Assembly (NCBI GenBank): GCA_002393575.1
Contig: DGSN01000021.1
Span: 1-42,011, forward strand
Length of the DNA stretch: 42,011 nucleotides
DNA from: Prevotellaceae bacterium UBA4361
GTDB taxonomy: Bacteria; Bacteroidota; Bacteroidia; Bacteroidales; Bacteroidaceae
Direction of reading: 5' to 3'
The notes under the pieces are model-generated. The model was not told the DNA's origin and made no database searches. It saw nothing but the letters and a program-made list of their open reading frames with translations. Positions 39,339 through 42,011 of the stretch are shown piece by piece (within the stretch, counting starts at the first letter, position 1; every line of letters begins with the position of its first letter). The position numbers and the translations under genes were made by a program.

Positions 39339-41231
39339 ATGAATAATCATAAAAACTACATAAAGGCACTATGTATAACGCAGTTTCTCCTGTTGGGATT
39401 TCTGCCATTGAATGCACAAAAGGTTTATGTGTGTCAAGACACCGTGAGCTATGAAATCCATCTATGTCACGATGACTCCATGTATTGCCAATCCGAAGAC
39501 CAACGCGTCGGTTTCGGACTCAACCTCGTTTATGACACCGACCAAGTGGATAGCGTGGTTTTCCGCAAGCCAGCCCGTCTGAAGAACATGCCAATGGGTT
39601 GGATGGAAGCAACAGCGCAGGGCAAGCAGCGCTATGTGGTTCCTCCACTTCAGGACATGGGCATGAACGCATCCGAATATACCGTGACGGCAACGTATGG
39701 AGAGAGGACAGAAGATGTGAGTTATACGGCTCGTTTCAACTCAAAGAAAACTGCAAAGACATTCGTTGACAAAACCAAGAAGACTGTATCAGACCAGAAA
39801 TTGCCTCTCCGCACCTTCGGACGCAATCGGCGAGTACCCAGTTTAATGCGCAACGAAAACGAAAGCCATAACGATGCGGTGGAATGGAGCGCAGATTCAT
39901 GCGAGGTGACTTTCACGCTTCAGCAACTGTTCCAGGGCATTCCCGTGGACGATACCCGACGCGCACTTTTCTATTGGCAGAACTACGACGAAAGCAGTGC
40001 CGACCCTCATGCGTCCTTACTGCCACGGAGACCCGTGTTCGGTGTACTGGCATCGACGGAAAACGGCTATGAATACATCACACATCTGGAAACACTCGTT
40101 GATACCTGCAAAGCCGTGTTCAACAGCATGACAGAGAAAGAAGGATGGTGCAACGGTATCTCGTTCAGTCTGGTATTCAGTAACGCAGAGCGTGCAGCCA
40201 CATACCACAAGATGCTGCAAGAGGAAACGAGCAATGACACCACCATCAATTTGATTCGCAATGGCAACGACATCGCCTTTTTCATCCGTTTCCCAGAACT
40301 TCTTACCATAGAGGAAACGATGGAGAAAATTGTTCGCTTCGACCTGGAATGCCATCGTCCTCCGCTCAAGCCAGAAGCACAGGAAGCCACAAAAGACGTT
40401 GCAGAAAACTACGTGGCAATCAACGACGAACTGGGCATCGGTTACACCGCCATCGATGCCTTCATCAACCAACATATCGACTGGATGGACAGCGTGTGCG
40501 TGAATACCCGATTGGGCGTTACGAAGGCGATGCAACTCTACTTGAATCATTCGGAACTAACAGAACTGAAGAAGATGGGCAAGACGATGGACACAGCCGA
40601 CGGAGGAAAAATTTGCCTGTTCCATAACACACTACCGACAGACATAGCCGACTCGCTGTGGTGGAGAATGATTAGTCAGGTGGATATTCAACCCGTCTTT
40701 GACAGGGCTTTCCTCTACAACACAACAAAGGACATCCCCAACCACATCTCCAACAACTCCATCTATGAGCAAGTACGTGTGGATGATTCTTTTTTTATTC
40801 CATTCAACTCGTACCTGTCCGTTCGTCCTATCAACACAGCCAATGAAGATGGCATTTGCATCGACCTCGGCAGGGTGCTTCTGCCTTGCAACTACACGGT
40901 AGAAGTGACTTTCGCTCCCGACGTAGTACAACACACCGACACACTACCAAGCCGTGTGCGATTCCTGTTCCACTACAACGAGAACGGCAGCACAAGAATG
41001 GGCTATTCCGGCAACCAGTCATACGCTGTGAATTTCAGGGACAACAGCAAAAACTTCGAAATAGACAACAACGGCAAATGTGTGACCATTCGTTTCGACT
41101 GGACAGCTCCAGCCATGCTCAACACCGTCTATTTCGAAGTGGATTCCTACACCACTTCCACCACACCACGACGCTCCTACCAAAAGGACTTCAGATTGGT
41201 GAATATCTCACTGAGACCGAAGAATAACTAA
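39339..41231 (+). CDS. Exported protein of unknown function (630 aa)
   Basis: Signal peptide MNNHKNYIKALCITQFLLLG to LNAQ. It begins 16 bases after the TPR regulator, so it is probably in its operon. No family is recognised with confidence. A YDTDQVDSVVFRKPARL segment and beta-rich pattern run through the first 130 residues; GIGYTAIDAFINQHIDWMDS and GGKICLFHNTLPTDIADS in the middle might hint at a degenerate fasciclin-like fold, but this is weak. No catalytic motif was seen. Likely a cell-surface partner or target of the regulator. Confidence 0.8.
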   Translation: MNNHKNYIKALCITQFLLLGFLPLNAQKVYVCQDTVSYEIHLCHDDSMYCQSEDQRVGFGLNLVYDTDQVDSVVFRKPARLKNMPMGWMEATAQGKQRYVVPPLQDMGMNASEYTVTATYGERTEDVSYTARFNSKKTAKTFVDKTKKTVSDQKLPLRTFGRNRRVPSLMRNENESHNDAVEWSADSCEVTFTLQQLFQGIPVDDTRRALFYWQNYDESSADPHASLLPRRPVFGVLASTENGYEYITHLETLVDTCKAVFNSMTEKEGWCNGISFSLVFSNAERAATYHKMLQEETSNDTTINLIRNGNDIAFFIRFPELLTIEETMEKIVRFDLECHRPPLKPEAQEATKDVAENYVAINDELGIGYTAIDAFINQHIDWMDSVCVNTRLGVTKAMQLYLNHSELTELKKMGKTMDTADGGKICLFHNTLPTDIADSLWWRMISQVDIQPVFDRAFLYNTTKDIPNHISNNSIYEQVRVDDSFFIPFNSYLSVRPINTANEDGICIDLGRVLLPCNYTVEVTFAPDVVQHTDTLPSRVRFLFHYNENGSTRMGYSGNQSYAVNFRDNSKNFEIDNNGKCVTIRFDWTAPAMLNTVYFEVDSYTTSTTPRRSYQKDFRLVNISLRPKNN

Positions 41232-41282
41232 GATGTGCCTTGAGTAAGATTTTCTGTAACCACAGATGGTACAGATGGTATT

Positions 41283-41358
41283 AAGTACAAAGAACAAAGT
41301 ACAAGGTACATTGTTTAACTTGGAGTGTGAAACGTGTCCTTTGTTCTTTGTTCTTCTC
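41283..41358. repeat. Inverted TACAAAG heptamer arrays
   Basis: TACAAAG AACAAAG TACAAGG TAC (about 41285-41308) then the inverse CCTTTGTTCTTTGTTCTTC (41338-41356) after a 30-base spacer. The layout is the same as the GAAGAAT arrays but with another heptamer. ACAGATGGTACAGATGG repeats flank it (41262-41279 and 41432-41450). Confidence 0.75.
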
Positions 41359-41557
41359 CGTGATGATTATTTGTCCATCAGAATAATCAGAACAATCCAG
41401 CACGGACGTGCGATGTGTTTTGATAAAACTACAGATGGCACAGATGCACACAGATTCTTTTTTTGTCACACAGAAAGAAAGGAAATCTTATCTCTATGAA
41501 CCTTAGAACTCGGCGAAACCAATATCAACGACCAATTATCCGCTTGTAGCCGACAAC

Positions 41558-41670
41558 GGCCTGAAAGGCCAACAAGCTCATAGCGCAGGGCAACGCCCTG
41601 GGTAGGTTACAAGTCCTATCTACGCCTGCAAGGGCAAAAGCACGAAAAGAGTAATGCTTTTGCCCTTGCA
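41558..41670. repeat. REP-like hairpin cluster
   Basis: Hairpins GGCCTGAAAGGCC (41558-41570) and CAGGGCAACGCCCTG (41586-41600), and a perfect 16-bp inverted repeat TGCAAGGGCAAAAGCA (41627-41642 with 41655-41670). In style it is related to the 13141-13408 and 9262-9340 elements. Sequences such as GCGCAGGGCAACGCCCTG are a familiar dispersed theme in Bacteroidales genomes. Confidence 0.65.
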
Positions 41671-41694
41671 AATAGCGTGTTATCAGCTGGGGAG

Positions 41695-41781
41695 GCGTAC
41701 TATTTGCGTACTCGATTTGAAATTGCGTACTATTTGCGTACTCAAAAGTTTGGAGAAACACATTTTTTGACTTTATCTTTG
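41695..41781 (+). promoter_or_regulatory. Promoter with doubled GCGTACT operator
   Basis: Two pairs of direct repeats: GCGTACT-ATTTGCGTACTC (41695-41713) and ATTGCGTACT-ATTTGCGTACTC (41722-41743), 30 bases apart. The promoter is TTTG (41749-41752), 21 bases, TATCTTTG (41774-41781). The distance from the last repeat to the -7 element is 30 bases, identical to that at 37614-37674. Confidence 0.82.
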
Positions 41782-41824
41782 CGAACATCAAAAAAAATCT
41801 AACCAAACAGAAAGGAGACTGATT

Positions 41825-42011
41825 ATGAAGAAAAACATTATCGCCATCATGGCTGCATTGTTCAGCCTAACCGCTTATGCTGATGATTATTTCCTAAATG
41901 TGGTATCAAATACATCTGAAAGCTATTCCACTGGCAGCTTGCAGAAAATCACATTTGAGAATGGTAACATCATCATCACAACGACTGATTGTACCAACAC
42001 TTCATTCGCTA
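41825..42011 (+). CDS. Exported protein, N-terminal part (window edge)
   Basis: Starts MKKNIIAIMAALFSLTAYAD, a signal peptide cleaved near AYA, after a strong AAAGGAG. The next part contains GSLQKITFENGNIIITT, a segment frequent in Prevotella exported proteins. The frame runs off the window after 62 codons. It is probably under the same control as the TPR regulator gene. Confidence 0.75.
   Translation, partial: MKKNIIAIMAALFSLTAYADDYFLNVVSNTSESYSTGSLQKITFENGNIIITTTDCTNTSFA

Noticed and set aside
41525..41806. Minus-strand frame over the hairpin cluster
   Set aside because: It runs through REP-like hairpins and an operator; such frames are common artefacts of this repeat.

Overview
The window looks like chromosome from a Prevotella/Segatella-like member of the Bacteroidales. 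The grounds are promoters of the Bacteroidetes form (TTTG, 19-21 bases, TAnnTTTG), weak Shine-Dalgarno use, BspA-type leucine-rich repeats with a dockerin-like tail, HU-plus-winged-helix proteins, sorting-tail-like C-termini, an ECF sigma/anti-sigma pair and several polysaccharide-degrading enzymes. Species is not determined. No rRNA, tRNA, CRISPR array, insertion sequence or phage gene was seen.

Layout. 36-3402 (minus): a small redox-type cluster with a Cys-nucleophile hydrolase, a cyclophilin-like lipoprotein, an AraC regulator and a lipoprotein flavodoxin; the lead promoter carries two 21-bp direct repeats that look like the AraC operator. 3414-9060 (minus): leucine operon leuA-leuC-leuD plus a second isopropylmalate/citramalate-type synthase, preceded by a consensus promoter, a 31-codon leader peptide rich in Leu/Ile/Val and a terminator with an alternative antiterminator, i.e. 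a classical attenuator. 9756-11897: BspA-like surface protein. 12500-14020: HU-like protein and a DnaQ-fold exonuclease separated by a 268-bp palindromic multi-hairpin element. 14145-16652: GH95 fucosidase. 16916-17779: YhaM-like HD/OB nuclease. 18024-21417: unknown exported protein, then an ECF sigma, anti-sigma and exported-protein operon. 21997-24324: pnp. 24671-27632: M6-type metallopeptidase and a 67-residue peptide. 27735-31165: rhamnose mutarotase and a DUF1573-GH3-PA14 fusion. 31518-33191: acyl-CoA/AMP ligase. 33473-36403: double SGNH esterase (pectin type) and a DUF2027-Smr protein. 36583-37369: a small protein plus GNAT pair resembling a toxin-antitoxin module. 37680-42011: a TPR/membrane/HTH regulator, an unknown exported protein and the start of another exported protein; the first and third share the same upstream operator at the same distance from the promoter.

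The non-coding DNA is unusually structured. At least nine spots carry degenerate arrays with a strict 7-bp period, each with its own heptamer (GAAGAAT, AAGGTCT, AAAAGTG, GTCAAAG, TACAAAG, GTTTAAC, GTGGAGC). Several consist of a purine-rich array followed by a pyrimidine-rich inverse array just after a gene end. Arrays run into coding ends (GH95 signal peptide and C-terminus, YhaM-like C-terminus) and one forms a 24-unit tract inside the anti-sigma gene. A separate 38-bp GC-rich element occurs in the leu operon and encodes part of an extended LeuC N-terminus.

Strongest points for follow-up: the leu attenuator, the heptamer arrays including the intragenic one, the paired GCGTACT operators, the AraC operator, the 268-bp multi-hairpin element and the GNAT module. 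All functional assignments come from reading motifs; no database search was possible.
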